Shown: in pieces, positions 28,243 to 37,188 of the stretch | Numbering within the stretch: position 1 is the stretch's first letter | Layout of the letters: the number at the start of each line of letters is the position of its first letter | From: Pelobacter propionicus DSM 2379 | Lineage (GTDB): Bacteria > Desulfobacterota > Desulfuromonadia > Geobacterales > Pseudopelobacteraceae | Length of the DNA: 64,000 bases | Assembly: GCF_000015045.1 (NCBI RefSeq) | Contig: NC_008609.1 | Location: forward strand, 930,001-994,000 | Reading direction: 5' to 3' | Made by a program: the position numbers and the translations under genes | The notes under the pieces: generated by a model | The model's database searches: none | Seen by the model: only the letters and a program-made list of their open reading frames with translations | What the model was told of the DNA's origin: nothing

Positions 28243-29459
28243 AACGAGTCGTCATAACGGGAATCGGTGTTGTTTCGCCCTTCGGAAACGGGGTGGCGGA
28301 ACTGGTCAGGGGGATGGAAGAGGGGCGCAGCGCCGTGCGCTTCATGGAGGGGTGGGACCGCTACAACGGCCTGCAGAGCCTGGTGGCCGCTCCGGTGGAG
28401 ATGCGCGGCGAGAAGGACATCCCCCGCCAGAAGCGCCGCTCCATGGGACGCATGAGCATCTTCGCGGCCCAGGCTGCCGACGAGGCCCTGGCTGACGCCG
28501 GCATCTGCCTGGCGGACGAGAACCTGTGGAGAGTCGGCTGCGTCATCGGCTCCACCATGGGGAGCGCCAAGAGCATCAACGACACCTTCGAGACCATGCT
28601 GCCGGACCGGGACTTGAGCAGGCTCAACTCCACCATGTTCTTCCAGTGCATGTCCCACACCGTGACGGCCAACGTGGCCCAGTACCTGGGACTGAACGGC
28701 ACGGTCATGGCCACCTCGGCCGCCTGCGCCTCGGCCCTGCACGCCCTGGGTGTGGGATACGACCTGATCCGCCTGGGGAGGCAGGAGGTTCTGCTGTGCG
28801 GCGGGGCGGAAGAGCTGCATCCCACGGTGACCGGCTCCTTCGACATCCTCTTCGCCACCTCCACAAAATACAACGAAAACCCTCAGAAGACTCCGCGTCC
28901 CTTTGACCGGGACCGGGACGGCCTGGTCTGCGGCGAGGGGAGCGGCATCCTGGTGCTGGAGGAGTACGAGCGGGCTGTTGCCCGCAACGCCAGGATCTAT
29001 GCCGAACTGACCGGTTTCTGTACCACTGCCAACGGCCTGCACGTCAGCCAGTCCAACCGGGACTCCATGGTCACTTGCATGCGCCAGGCCATCGAGGAGG
29101 CCGGGCTTGCGCCCGAGGGGATCGACTACATCAACGCCCATGCCACGGCTACCATTCAGGGGGATCAGGAGGAGGCGGAGGCGATCCGCGAGCTGTTCGG
29201 TCCGGCGGTGCCGGTCAGTTGCATCAAGGGGTACATCGGCCACACCCTGGGCGCGGCCGGATCCATAGAGCTGGCCGCGGCCCTGAAGATGATGGAGCAG
29301 GGAGTGATCTACCCGACTCACAACCTGGAGACGGTCAGCCAGGAGTGCGCGGGGATCGGGCATGTGATGCAACCGCTCAAAAAGCAGATCCGCAGCATAC
29401 TGAAGAACGGGTTCGCCTTCGGCGGCATCAATGCCGCGCTGGTGTGCACAAAAATCTGA
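28233..29459 (+). CDS. Beta-ketoacyl-ACP synthase (FabF type)
   Basis: The 408-aa thiolase-fold condensing enzyme has the complete Cys-His-His triad: C165 in ATSAACASALHALG, H303 in INAHATATIQGD and H337 in KGYIGHTLGAAG. The NAHATAT reading, in place of NAHGTST, is a mild variant. It should extend acyl chains with malonyl-ACP. It overlaps the CrtI-like gene by 10 nt and is followed after 30 nt by an acyl carrier protein gene, its probable partner. It is one of three complete ketosynthases in the cluster and the only one without an adjacent degenerate KS-like partner. Confidence 0.92.
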   Translation: MSLKRVVITGIGVVSPFGNGVAELVRGMEEGRSAVRFMEGWDRYNGLQSLVAAPVEMRGEKDIPRQKRRSMGRMSIFAAQAADEALADAGICLADENLWRVGCVIGSTMGSAKSINDTFETMLPDRDLSRLNSTMFFQCMSHTVTANVAQYLGLNGTVMATSAACASALHALGVGYDLIRLGRQEVLLCGGAEELHPTVTGSFDILFATSTKYNENPQKTPRPFDRDRDGLVCGEGSGILVLEEYERAVARNARIYAELTGFCTTANGLHVSQSNRDSMVTCMRQAIEEAGLAPEGIDYINAHATATIQGDQEEAEAIRELFGPAVPVSCIKGYIGHTLGAAGSIELAAALKMMEQGVIYPTHNLETVSQECAGIGHVMQPLKKQIRSILKNGFAFGGINAALVCTKI

Positions 29460-29489
29460 GCCGAGAGGGCGCCAAATCCGGAGGAGAGC

Positions 29490-29756
29490 ATGACCGAGCA
29501 GGAAATTATCGACAAAACCAACAGGGTCTTCGAGGAGGCCTTTGAAATAGAGCCGGAGCGGCTGCTGCCGGAGGCCAATATCTTCGTTGACCTGGGGCTG
29601 GACAGCCTGGACATCGTCGATCTGGTCGTGGCGCTCCAGAACAGCTTCGGCGTCAAGATCAGAAACGAGGAGCGCATCAGGGAGATCCGCACCCTCCAGG
29701 ACCTATACGGCTTCATCGCATCCCTCCGCACGGGGAAGGACGTCACAAGCGCATAG
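29490..29756 (+). CDS. Acyl carrier protein
   Basis: The 88-aa acidic protein carries the 4'-phosphopantetheine site at S39 in LGLDSLDIVDLVVAL. Helices flank it in the usual four-helix ACP pattern. GGAGGAG precedes ATG 29490. It follows the first ketosynthase gene and is the first of three ACPs in this cluster, which differ from each other enough to suggest distinct jobs such as starter and extender carriers. Confidence 0.92.
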   Translation: MTEQEIIDKTNRVFEEAFEIEPERLLPEANIFVDLGLDSLDIVDLVVALQNSFGVKIRNEERIREIRTLQDLYGFIASLRTGKDVTSA

Positions 29757-29780
29757 CGTACGGTTTCGCAGTGGAAATTT

Positions 29781-29936
29781 ATGAAAAGGTTCGAGGACAT
29801 GCAGACGAAGAGCCGCAATTGCGCAGCGGGCGCGGAGAGAAGCCGGGATCCGCTGGAGGCGTTACCACTGGACCTGTTTCCCGGCATGCTCCCCACCCCG
29901 GCGGCTCTGCCCCGTTCTGACCAGGAAGTGTCATAG
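29781..29936 (+). CDS. Possible small ORF, 51 aa
   Basis: An open frame MKRFEDMQTKSRN...RSDQEVS fills the gap between the ACP and acyltransferase genes, ending 4 nt before the next start. The ribosome site is weak (GTGGA). The composition, with several Pro and Arg, does not point to a known family. It could be a real small protein that couples translation, or chance. Confidence 0.25.
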   Translation: MKRFEDMQTKSRNCAAGAERSRDPLEALPLDLFPGMLPTPAALPRSDQEVS

Positions 29937-29940
29937 TCCC

Positions 29941-30693
29941 ATGCTCCAGCGCCTGTGTCTCTACCTCTTCAACCTGTACTTCTACACCCTTTTCCTCCTG
30001 CTCTCGGCGATCGTGATTCCGCTGTTGACCCTGTATGTCGTCTGCCAGGCGCCGTTCTCTACGCGCCGCAGGACCATGAAGCGCTTCCGGGCGGGCATCC
30101 GCCGGTATGGCCGGGTGATCACGTCCCTGCCATACCCCCTGATCAGGCTCCACTACCACTGCCCGGAGAACGGCCAGCCGGAAGAGGCGTGCATCTTCGT
30201 CTGCAACCACCGCTCGGCCTCGGACGCGTTCCTGATGGCCGTGCTGCCCCATGAACTGGTGCAGATCGTCAATGTCTGGCCGTTCCGGATACCGGTGCTG
30301 GGCATCTACGCCAGGTGGGCCGGTTATCTGAACATCCGCATGATGCCACCGGAAGAGTTCATGCGGCGGGGCACGGCGTTGCTGAGAGACGGCGTGTCGC
30401 TGGTGTTCTTCCCCGAGGGGACCCGCTCCACCGGGCGTGACATGGGCAGCTTCCACGGTTCGGCCTTCAGGCTGGCCCTGGCCTCGGGGGCGCCGCTGGT
30501 GCCGCTGTGCATCTCGGGGAGCGAAACCGCCCCACCCAAGGGGTCGGCCCTTCTGCATCCCGGAACGGTCAGGATTCGTCAGATGGCGGCCATCACCCGC
30601 GACCAGTACCGGGGTATGACCCCCTTTGCCTTCAAGAACCGGGTCTGGAAAATCATGGGGCGCGAACTGGCGCTCATGGAGAACAGGGCATGA
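29941..30693 (+). CDS. PlsC-like acyltransferase
   Basis: The 250-aa membrane-associated protein has an N-terminal hydrophobic helix (LYLFNLYFYTLFLLLSAIVI). The HX4D acyltransferase site is in CNHRSASDAF and the second PlsC block in FFPEGTRSTGRDMGSF. Such enzymes move acyl groups from ACP or CoA onto glycerol phosphates or related alcohols. In aryl polyene clusters comparable enzymes attach the polyene to a lipid head group. The start ATG is chosen from context; no strong RBS is seen. The next gene starts within its stop codon. Confidence 0.88.
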   Translation: MLQRLCLYLFNLYFYTLFLLLSAIVIPLLTLYVVCQAPFSTRRRTMKRFRAGIRRYGRVITSLPYPLIRLHYHCPENGQPEEACIFVCNHRSASDAFLMAVLPHELVQIVNVWPFRIPVLGIYARWAGYLNIRMMPPEEFMRRGTALLRDGVSLVFFPEGTRSTGRDMGSFHGSAFRLALASGAPLVPLCISGSETAPPKGSALLHPGTVRIRQMAAITRDQYRGMTPFAFKNRVWKIMGRELALMENRA

Positions 30694-32000
30694 CGCAGCA
30701 CAACTTTCAGGGGATGGGGGAGGCGGAGTTCCTGGCGCCCGACCGGATCCGCCGGCTGCAGGAAGAACTGCTGGCCAGGCATCTCGCCCATGTGGCCAGC
30801 GCCTCTCCCTTCTACCGGCAGCGGTTCCGGGAGCAGGGGATCGACGCGAGCCGGGTCAGCCTGGAGAATCTGGCGCAGATCCCCTGTACCACCAAGGACC
30901 AGCTGGCCGAGCGCAACGACGACTTCCTGGCTGTGCCGATGTCCCAGGTCGTGGATATCGTCCTCTCCTCCGGCACCACCGGCAGGCCCACCACGGTGAT
31001 GTACACGGAAAGCGATCTGGAGCGCCTGGCCTACAACGAGCGGATCTCCTTCGCCGGCTGCGGGCTGGGGCCGTCCGATGTGGTGCTGCTGACCTGCACC
31101 ATGGACCGCTGCTTCGTGGCCGGGCTGGCCTATTTCAGCGGTGTCAGGAGCCTGGGGGCGGCGGCCATCAGGAACGGATTGAGCAGTGTGGAGAGCCACC
31201 TGGAGATCATCCGCAGGCTGAAGCCGACGGTGCTGGTGGGGGTGCCAAGCTTCCTGCACAAGCTGGGGCGCTTCCTGGAGAGCCAGGGGCTGGACCCGGC
31301 TTGCAGCGGGGTCGCCAGGCTGGTCTGCATCGGCGAGCCGGTGCGCGACCGGGCCATGAATTTCCTCAAGATCGGCGAGAATCTGGAGCGGTTGTGGGGC
31401 GCCCGGGTCTATTCCACCTATGCCTCGTCGGAGATCGTCACCAGCTTCTGTGAATGCACCGCCCAGGCCGGGGGGCACCTGCATCCCGACCTGGCGGTGG
31501 TGGAGATCGTCGACGAGCGGGGCGCAGCGCTCCCTGCGGGCGAGGTGGGCGAGGTGGTGGTCACCCCCCTGGGCACCCAGGGGATGCCGCTGGTTCGTTT
31601 CAGGACCGGCGACCTGAGCTTCCTGATGGACGAACCGTGCCGCTGCGGCCGCACCTCGCCGCGCCTGGGTCCGATCCTGGGGAGGAAGCAGCAGATGCTC
31701 AAGCTGCGCGGCACGACCATCTACCCCACCTCCATCAACGCGGTGCTGGACGCCTATCCCGGCATCAGCGAGTACTATGTGGCCGCATCCAGCGACAGCA
31801 ACCTGTCCGACCGGGTCGAGGTCTTCGTGTCGGTCGGCGATCCCCGCTGTTCGGCCGAGAGGATCATGGACAAGCTGCAGGCTCATCTGCGTGTGCGACC
31901 CCAGGTGGTCATTGCCAGCGAGGAGCAGGTCAAAAGCCGGGTCTATCCCGGCAATGCCCGCAAGATGATCCGTTTCGTGGATACGAGAGAGAGACCATGA
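30690..32000 (+). CDS. AMP-dependent acyl activating enzyme, phenylacetate-CoA ligase-like
   Basis: The 436-aa adenylate-forming enzyme starts MTQHNF, overlapping the acyltransferase stop (ATGA). The nucleotide loop is LSSGTTGRPTT, the central ATP-binding block is YSTYASSEIVT, the hinge region is FRTGDLS, and a lysine near the end lies in GNARKMIRF. A Cys-rich CRCGRTSPRLG segment is typical of PaaK-like ligases. It may load the starter acid onto an ACP or CoA. No aromatic amino-acid ammonia lyase lies in the window, so the usual aryl polyene starter (4-hydroxycinnamate) has no local source. A longer frame from 30507 is not needed. Confidence 0.87.
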   Translation: MTQHNFQGMGEAEFLAPDRIRRLQEELLARHLAHVASASPFYRQRFREQGIDASRVSLENLAQIPCTTKDQLAERNDDFLAVPMSQVVDIVLSSGTTGRPTTVMYTESDLERLAYNERISFAGCGLGPSDVVLLTCTMDRCFVAGLAYFSGVRSLGAAAIRNGLSSVESHLEIIRRLKPTVLVGVPSFLHKLGRFLESQGLDPACSGVARLVCIGEPVRDRAMNFLKIGENLERLWGARVYSTYASSEIVTSFCECTAQAGGHLHPDLAVVEIVDERGAALPAGEVGEVVVTPLGTQGMPLVRFRTGDLSFLMDEPCRCGRTSPRLGPILGRKQQMLKLRGTTIYPTSINAVLDAYPGISEYYVAASSDSNLSDRVEVFVSVGDPRCSAERIMDKLQAHLRVRPQVVIASEEQVKSRVYPGNARKMIRFVDTRERP

Positions 32001-33490
32001 CGAACTGTCCGGACAGAATCTACGGTTCCGAATTCACCCCCCGGGAGATAGCCGATGCCGTGCGCGATGGGCGCCTGCTCTCCATGGAGATCGAATTCAA
32101 CCAGAACTGCAACTTCAGCTGCATCTACTGTTACGCCTCCCAGGCCAGCGCCAAACGCGACGACCTGACCAGGGATGAGTTCCTGGACATCATCGGTCAG
32201 GCTCGGGAACTGGGGGCGCGCAAGATCATCATCCTCGGCGGCGAGCCGACCCTCTACCCCCACCTGATGGAGATGGTCCGCCATATCCGCTCCACGGGGA
32301 TGGATGTGGAGCTGTTCACCAACGGCGCCAATGTCACCCCGCAGCTGGCTCGGGAGCTGTTTGAGAACCGGGCCAGGGTCGTGCTTAAGATGAACACCCT
32401 GGACGAGAGCCTGCAGGACACCCTCTGCGGCCGCAAGGGGGCCCATACCCAGATCCAGGAGGCCTTCGCCAACCTGAAGCTGGCCGGCTACCCCTCGCCT
32501 GACTGCCCCTTGGGAGTCAGCTCCATCATCTGCCAGCAGAATGTGGAGGAGCTGCCCCGCATGTGGCAGTGGCTGCGCGACCAGGGCATCCTGCCCTATT
32601 TCGAGATGATGACCCCCCAAGGGGGCGCCCGTGAGCATAACATGCTGGAGCTGGACTCCCCCAGGGCGGAGGACTTCTTCAACCGCATCGCCGAGATCGA
32701 CAGGACCGGCTACGGCATCCACTGGCAGCCCCAGCCCCCGCTGGTGGGGGGAGAGTGCCTGCGGCACCAGTACTCCTGCGCCGTCAACTCCCAGGGCTTT
32801 GTCCAGTCCTGCGTCGGCATTACCATCCCCATCGGCGACCTGCGCAGACAGAGCCTGCGGGAGGTGCTGCGCGACAGCGAGGTGGTGCAGGACCTGAAGA
32901 ACTACCGGGACCTGATCAAGGGGCCCTGCGGCACGTGCGAGCAGCTGGACCACTGCTACGGCTGCCGCGGCAGCGCATACCAGCTTACCGGCGATTACCT
33001 GGCCTCCGACCCGCTTTGCTGGAAGAACAGCCAGCGTCGCGACGAGATCATGTTCCTGCCCATCGACGTGTCCCGCTTCATGCCGCACAAGCCGCCCATG
33101 CTGCTGGTGGACCGCCTGCTGGAGATCGGGGACAGGACCTCGCTGTGCGAGATGACCGTGCGCGGGGATATGATTTTCGTGGACGAAGACGGCAGGCTGG
33201 ACGATGCCTCCTTTCCGGAGATCATCTCCCAGGCCGTGGCGGCCCAGGAGGGGTTCCGCAGGATCGCCAGCAGGAATCCGCTGCTGGAAGGCTTTCTGCT
33301 GGGAGTCAAGAAGCTGGAGGTCCTGGGGACGGCGCGGGTGGGGGACAGTCTGCGCATCTCCCTGTACAAGGCTTCCCGGTTCGGTGACTTCGGCATCCTG
33401 GAGGGTACGGTGATGAACGGCGACACGCTGATCGCCCGCGGTGAGATCAAGGTCTGGCAGAGCGGTTCCGGGGCGGGGAGTGGCGCATGA
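31997..33490 (+). CDS. Radical SAM protein fused to hotdog dehydratase domain
   Basis: One open frame of 497 aa joins two enzymes. Residues 1-351 form a radical SAM protein: the [4Fe-4S] ligands are C38, C42 and C45 (CNFSCIYC), GGEPTLYP follows, and a SPASM-like Cys set lies near the end (CAVNSQGFVQSC, CGTCEQLDHCYGC). Residues 352-497 are a FabA/FabZ-like 3-hydroxyacyl-ACP dehydratase of the aryl polyene type (FMPHKPPMLLVD with the active-site His, FPEIISQAVAAQEG with the acidic partner). No stop or ribosome site separates the parts; an in-frame ATG at 33050 lacks an SD. The start overlaps the ligase stop by 4 nt, as does the next gene. A fusion implies that radical chemistry and dehydration act on the same carrier-bound chain. 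Confidence 0.85.
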   Translation: MTNCPDRIYGSEFTPREIADAVRDGRLLSMEIEFNQNCNFSCIYCYASQASAKRDDLTRDEFLDIIGQARELGARKIIILGGEPTLYPHLMEMVRHIRSTGMDVELFTNGANVTPQLARELFENRARVVLKMNTLDESLQDTLCGRKGAHTQIQEAFANLKLAGYPSPDCPLGVSSIICQQNVEELPRMWQWLRDQGILPYFEMMTPQGGAREHNMLELDSPRAEDFFNRIAEIDRTGYGIHWQPQPPLVGGECLRHQYSCAVNSQGFVQSCVGITIPIGDLRRQSLREVLRDSEVVQDLKNYRDLIKGPCGTCEQLDHCYGCRGSAYQLTGDYLASDPLCWKNSQRRDEIMFLPIDVSRFMPHKPPMLLVDRLLEIGDRTSLCEMTVRGDMIFVDEDGRLDDASFPEIISQAVAAQEGFRRIASRNPLLEGFLLGVKKLEVLGTARVGDSLRISLYKASRFGDFGILEGTVMNGDTLIARGEIKVWQSGSGAGSGA

Positions 33491-34152
33491 GGGAATCCGC
33501 GGCCATGAGAAGCGTGATGCTGATGCTTGCCTGCCTGCTGCTGGCGATCCCCGTCTCCGGTTCGGGGACGGCGCAGCCTGCGGATATGGCGCTCTTCCTG
33601 CGCGACCTGGGCAAGAAGGCGTCCAGCTTCAGGACCCTCAAGACCGACTTCACCCAGGAAAAGAAGATGGCCATGTTCCGGGAGAAGCTGGTCCTCAAGG
33701 GGCGCATCTATCTGCAGAAGCCCAACCGGGTCGCCTGGCACGTGGATTCTCCCCTGCGCTATTCGGTGCTGATCACGGACAGGCTGATCCGCCAGTGGGA
33801 TGAGGAGACCAACCGGGTCCAGGAAGTCTCCCTGGCCAAAAATCCGGTCTTCCAGAACGTGCTCAGCCAGCTGACGGTCTGGTTCTCGGGGGAGTACGGC
33901 TCGCTCTTGGAGGCCAACGACGTGCGTGTGGTCAGCCGCCAGCCGCTGGCGATCGAGTTCATCCCCCGGCCCACCAACATCTCCCGCACGGTGATCAAGG
34001 CCATCACCATCACCTTCCGCGACGACCAGAAGTACCTGCAGCAGATCCGCATCCAGGAACTGAGCGGAGACCTGACCACCCTGCGCTTCCACAACACCAT
34101 CATGAACGCGCCGCTGGACAGCCGCAGCTTCGAGGTCAAGGGGCGTGTTTGA
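33487..34152 (+). CDS. LolA-like periplasmic lipid carrier
   Basis: The 221-aa protein has a signal peptide (SVMLMLACLLLAIPVSG) and a LolA-type beta-sandwich pattern: LKTDFTQEKKMAMF, KGRIYLQKPNRVAW and the later FHNTIMNAPLD. LolA proteins bind acyl groups in a hydrophobic cavity and ferry them to the outer membrane. Such a gene is a regular part of aryl polyene clusters. It overlaps both neighbours (4 nt and 8 nt) and precedes the MMPL exporter gene, so the three-gene set (carrier, exporter, lipoprotein) should move the lipid product outward. Confidence 0.85.
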   Translation: MRESAAMRSVMLMLACLLLAIPVSGSGTAQPADMALFLRDLGKKASSFRTLKTDFTQEKKMAMFREKLVLKGRIYLQKPNRVAWHVDSPLRYSVLITDRLIRQWDEETNRVQEVSLAKNPVFQNVLSQLTVWFSGEYGSLLEANDVRVVSRQPLAIEFIPRPTNISRTVIKAITITFRDDQKYLQQIRIQELSGDLTTLRFHNTIMNAPLDSRSFEVKGRV

Positions 34153-36523
34153 TTCCATCTTCTCCTGGCTGTACGGCCGCGTCCTGCACCACAGGAGAGT
34201 GGTCATCCTGCTGGTGCTGCTGCTCACCCTGGCCGCCGGAGCGGCGCTCTTTGTTGCCCGCTACGAGGGGAACATCGATCTGATGCTGCCTCCGGACCCC
34301 GAGATCGCCCGCAGCATGGACGTTCTCAGGGGATCCAGCTTCTCGGACAAGATGGTCGTCTCCCTTGCCCTGACCGATCCTTCCAAGACGAATAAGGAGC
34401 TCTTTCAGGCCGTGGACCAGCTGGCCTCGTCCCTGAAGCCGCCGCTGTTCATGAAAGTTGTGTCCGGCTTTTCACTGGCCACTGCCATGGATGAATTCTC
34501 CATCCTGCGCTATGCGCCCCAGGTGCTGGGGGAAGCTGATCTTGCGGTCATCGACGGTCAGATCAGGGAGGATGTGGTGTCCCGCAAGCTGCGGGACATC
34601 TATCTGCAGTCCTTCAGGCCGGAGAGCATCTTCACCTCGTCCCTCTCCCGCGGCGACCCCCTGGGGATCAAGCTGCTGCTGCTGGAAAAGATGCGGGCCC
34701 TGCCCGCCTCCATGGGGTACGACGTTTCCATCGAGGACGGGCACTTCATCAGCCGTGACGGCCGTCACTCCATGCTGATCATCCAGACCTCGGTCCCCAT
34801 GATGGACAGCCCGGGAAGCAAGCGGCTGGTGGCGGCCCTCCAGGAGCGGATCAGGGAACTGCCCCCCTATGTCACAGCCGACATCATCAGCGGCCATCTC
34901 CACACGGTCAGCAACGAACGGGTGATCAAGCACGACATCGCCGTCGTCTCCATCATCGCCTCGGTAACCTTCCTGCTGCTCTTCCTGCTGCTCTTCCGCG
35001 ACCCGCGGGTGCTGTTCGTGCTTATCATCCCGCTCATCGCCGTTGTCTGGGCGATCCCTTTGGCAACGGCCGTGGAGGGGCGGCTCTCGTTCATCGTGAT
35101 CGGTTTCGGCACGGCCATAGCCGGTATTTCCGATTACGGCCTTGTGGTGTACATCGCCATGAAACGGGGCGTCGCCGTCGGCCAGATTGTCAAACTCGCC
35201 AGGCTGGTCACCGTGGATGCGGCCACCACCATGTTCAGCTTTCTGGTCCTGTATATTTCCGTGATCCGCGGCTACCATCAGCTGGCGCTCTTCTCCGGAC
35301 TCTGCGTGGTGATCTGCCTGCTCCTGTCGCTGTTCCTCCTGCCGCCGCTCCTCTCCTGGAAGCGCTATCCCCTGGTTACGGACGCCACCATCGGTGACGG
35401 ACTGGATCGGTTCCTCAAGCCGTGCCGGGCGAATGTGGTGGCCTGGGCCGTGCTGACCGGTGTGGCGCTCGTGCTCTCCTTTTCGGTGACCTTCGACAGC
35501 GACGTGAAGAAGCTGGATGGCTCCGAACCGGGGATCCTGGCGGCTGAACAGCGCTTCCATGATGTGTGGGGGGGCAAGGCCAACCAGGCCCTGTTCGTGG
35601 TCAGCGCCGCCAGCCTGGAACAGGCCATGGAGATCAACGACCGGGTCTACGGGGAGGTGGCCGGAACCCGGCTCAAGGGGGAGTTCACCAGCCTGGCACA
35701 GTTCTGGCCTTCCGCGAAAGTGCGCCAGGAGAACGTCCGGCGCTGGGAGGAATTCTGGTCCCAGGGGCGGGAGCAGAAGCTTCAAGAGCTGATCCGCCGG
35801 ACGTCTGTATCCCAGGGCTTTTCCGAGAACGCCTTTGAACCCTTCTTCCAGGGACTGCATGCCTCACCCGGGGGGGAGGCGGTGACGGGCGGGGTGATCG
35901 GACAGCTGCAGGATCGATTTGTGTTGAGCAAAAACGGAGAATACCGTATCGTATCCTACTTTCCCGACCAGCGGGATTACATCGATGCGCTGAAACCGAT
36001 CACGCAACGATACCCTGGCACGTTTGTCGTATCGGGGAGAGCGCTGTCAGAGTCCATATCCACCATTACCGGTCGTGAGATCAGGATCCTGGCGCCGCTG
36101 GCCATCCTGCTCAACGTCCTCTTGACCTGGCTGCTCTTCAGGGAGTGGAGATACACCCTGATCGCCCTGGTGCCGCTGGTTACCGGCATTGTCTGGCTGA
36201 CCGGCATCATGGCGCTCCTGCACATTCCGCTGAATGTCATCAACATCGTGGCCGCCATCGTCTCCACCGGCGTGGTCGTGGACTACGGAAACGGCATGGC
36301 CTATGAGCATCGCCACAACCTGAACAGCGGAGCGCACCTGGCCGTGACCATGTCGGCGGCAACCAACGTCATCGGCTGCGGGGTGCTGCTGTTCGCCAGA
36401 CACCCGGCGCTGTTCTCCACCGGCGTTGCCATGGCGATCAGCATGGTCAGCGGCTATCTCACCGCGCTGCTGGTGGTTCCCTCACTCTGCGCCATGGCGC
36501 GGGAGCGGGGAGGGGAGCCGTGA
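34145..36523 (+). CDS. MMPL/RND-family lipid exporter
   Basis: The 792-aa inner-membrane protein has the two-fold RND layout: a helix near residue 20, a periplasmic loop, five or six helices (about 260-430), a second loop, and a final helix bundle (about 640-790). Polar residues in the fourth helix (GFGTAIAGISDYGLV and IVSTGVVVDYGNGMAY) may relay protons. MMPL proteins export complex lipids in actinobacteria and occur in aryl polyene and hopanoid loci. It overlaps the LolA-like gene by 8 nt and the lipoprotein gene by 4 nt. Confidence 0.88.
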   Translation: MFDSIFSWLYGRVLHHRRVVILLVLLLTLAAGAALFVARYEGNIDLMLPPDPEIARSMDVLRGSSFSDKMVVSLALTDPSKTNKELFQAVDQLASSLKPPLFMKVVSGFSLATAMDEFSILRYAPQVLGEADLAVIDGQIREDVVSRKLRDIYLQSFRPESIFTSSLSRGDPLGIKLLLLEKMRALPASMGYDVSIEDGHFISRDGRHSMLIIQTSVPMMDSPGSKRLVAALQERIRELPPYVTADIISGHLHTVSNERVIKHDIAVVSIIASVTFLLLFLLLFRDPRVLFVLIIPLIAVVWAIPLATAVEGRLSFIVIGFGTAIAGISDYGLVVYIAMKRGVAVGQIVKLARLVTVDAATTMFSFLVLYISVIRGYHQLALFSGLCVVICLLLSLFLLPPLLSWKRYPLVTDATIGDGLDRFLKPCRANVVAWAVLTGVALVLSFSVTFDSDVKKLDGSEPGILAAEQRFHDVWGGKANQALFVVSAASLEQAMEINDRVYGEVAGTRLKGEFTSLAQFWPSAKVRQENVRRWEEFWSQGREQKLQELIRRTSVSQGFSENAFEPFFQGLHASPGGEAVTGGVIGQLQDRFVLSKNGEYRIVSYFPDQRDYIDALKPITQRYPGTFVVSGRALSESISTITGREIRILAPLAILLNVLLTWLLFREWRYTLIALVPLVTGIVWLTGIMALLHIPLNVINIVAAIVSTGVVVDYGNGMAYEHRHNLNSGAHLAVTMSAATNVIGCGVLLFARHPALFSTGVAMAISMVSGYLTALLVVPSLCAMARERGGEP

Positions 36524-37188
36524 TCAGGCTGATCTGTCTGCTGCTCGCCCTGCTGCTCATGGCCGGCTGCGGGGCTCAGGTTCCCTTTCGGGAGGTGCCG
36601 GCCCTCCCCCTGGGAGCGGCTGAGCCGGCCAGGGTGCTGGATGATTTCAAGGCCCGCCTGCCGGAGCGTTTTCAGCTGCTCAACTCGGTGGTGCTGGAGT
36701 ATGCCGGCCTGTCCTTCATGGCTATCGGCTATCTGGACATGGACAGGAGCGACAACAGCTTTCAGGTGAGCTGCCTGAACCCCCTGGGGGTACGGCTGTT
36801 CGAGCTGTCCGGCGATCATGGCGCTATCACGGCCCGTTCGGTGCTGCCGCCACTCATGGGGTATGGCGACCTGCCCACCGCCGTGGGAACGGATATCGGC
36901 AGGATCTTCCTGGATCTGCTGCCGGCACCCCATGCCCAGGTCTGGAGGACAGGGAACAGTATCAGCTTCTGGCAGCCGGCCGGGGCGGGGCGCATGCAGT
37001 ACCTCTTCGCCGGACCTGATCGGGACCTGCTGGAGAAGAACTACTATGAGGACAGCCAGATCCAGTGGGGCGTTTCCTACTACGAATACGTTGAACTGGC
37101 TGGAAAACGCTATCCCCGGGGGATCGTGCTGACCAACTACCAGCGCAATTACCGGCTGATAGTGCGACACAAGGAGTTGTATTCGTGA
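36520..37188 (+). CDS. Outer-membrane-type lipoprotein, DUF3261-like
   Basis: The 222-aa protein has a lipoprotein signal (MIRLICLLLALLLMAGC, lipidation at C17) and a mature part resembling DUF3261 proteins found after LolA and MMPL genes in aryl polyene clusters. Family assignment is by position and general pattern, so moderate. It may receive the lipid from the LolA-like carrier, as LolB does for lipoproteins. It overlaps both neighbours by 4 nt. Confidence 0.72.
   Translation: MIRLICLLLALLLMAGCGAQVPFREVPALPLGAAEPARVLDDFKARLPERFQLLNSVVLEYAGLSFMAIGYLDMDRSDNSFQVSCLNPLGVRLFELSGDHGAITARSVLPPLMGYGDLPTAVGTDIGRIFLDLLPAPHAQVWRTGNSISFWQPAGAGRMQYLFAGPDRDLLEKNYYEDSQIQWGVSYYEYVELAGKRYPRGIVLTNYQRNYRLIVRHKELYS

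Noticed and set aside
28526-28906. Overlapping frame in the first ketosynthase gene
   Set aside because: His/Arg/Pro-rich out-of-frame translation of the conserved KS; shadow.
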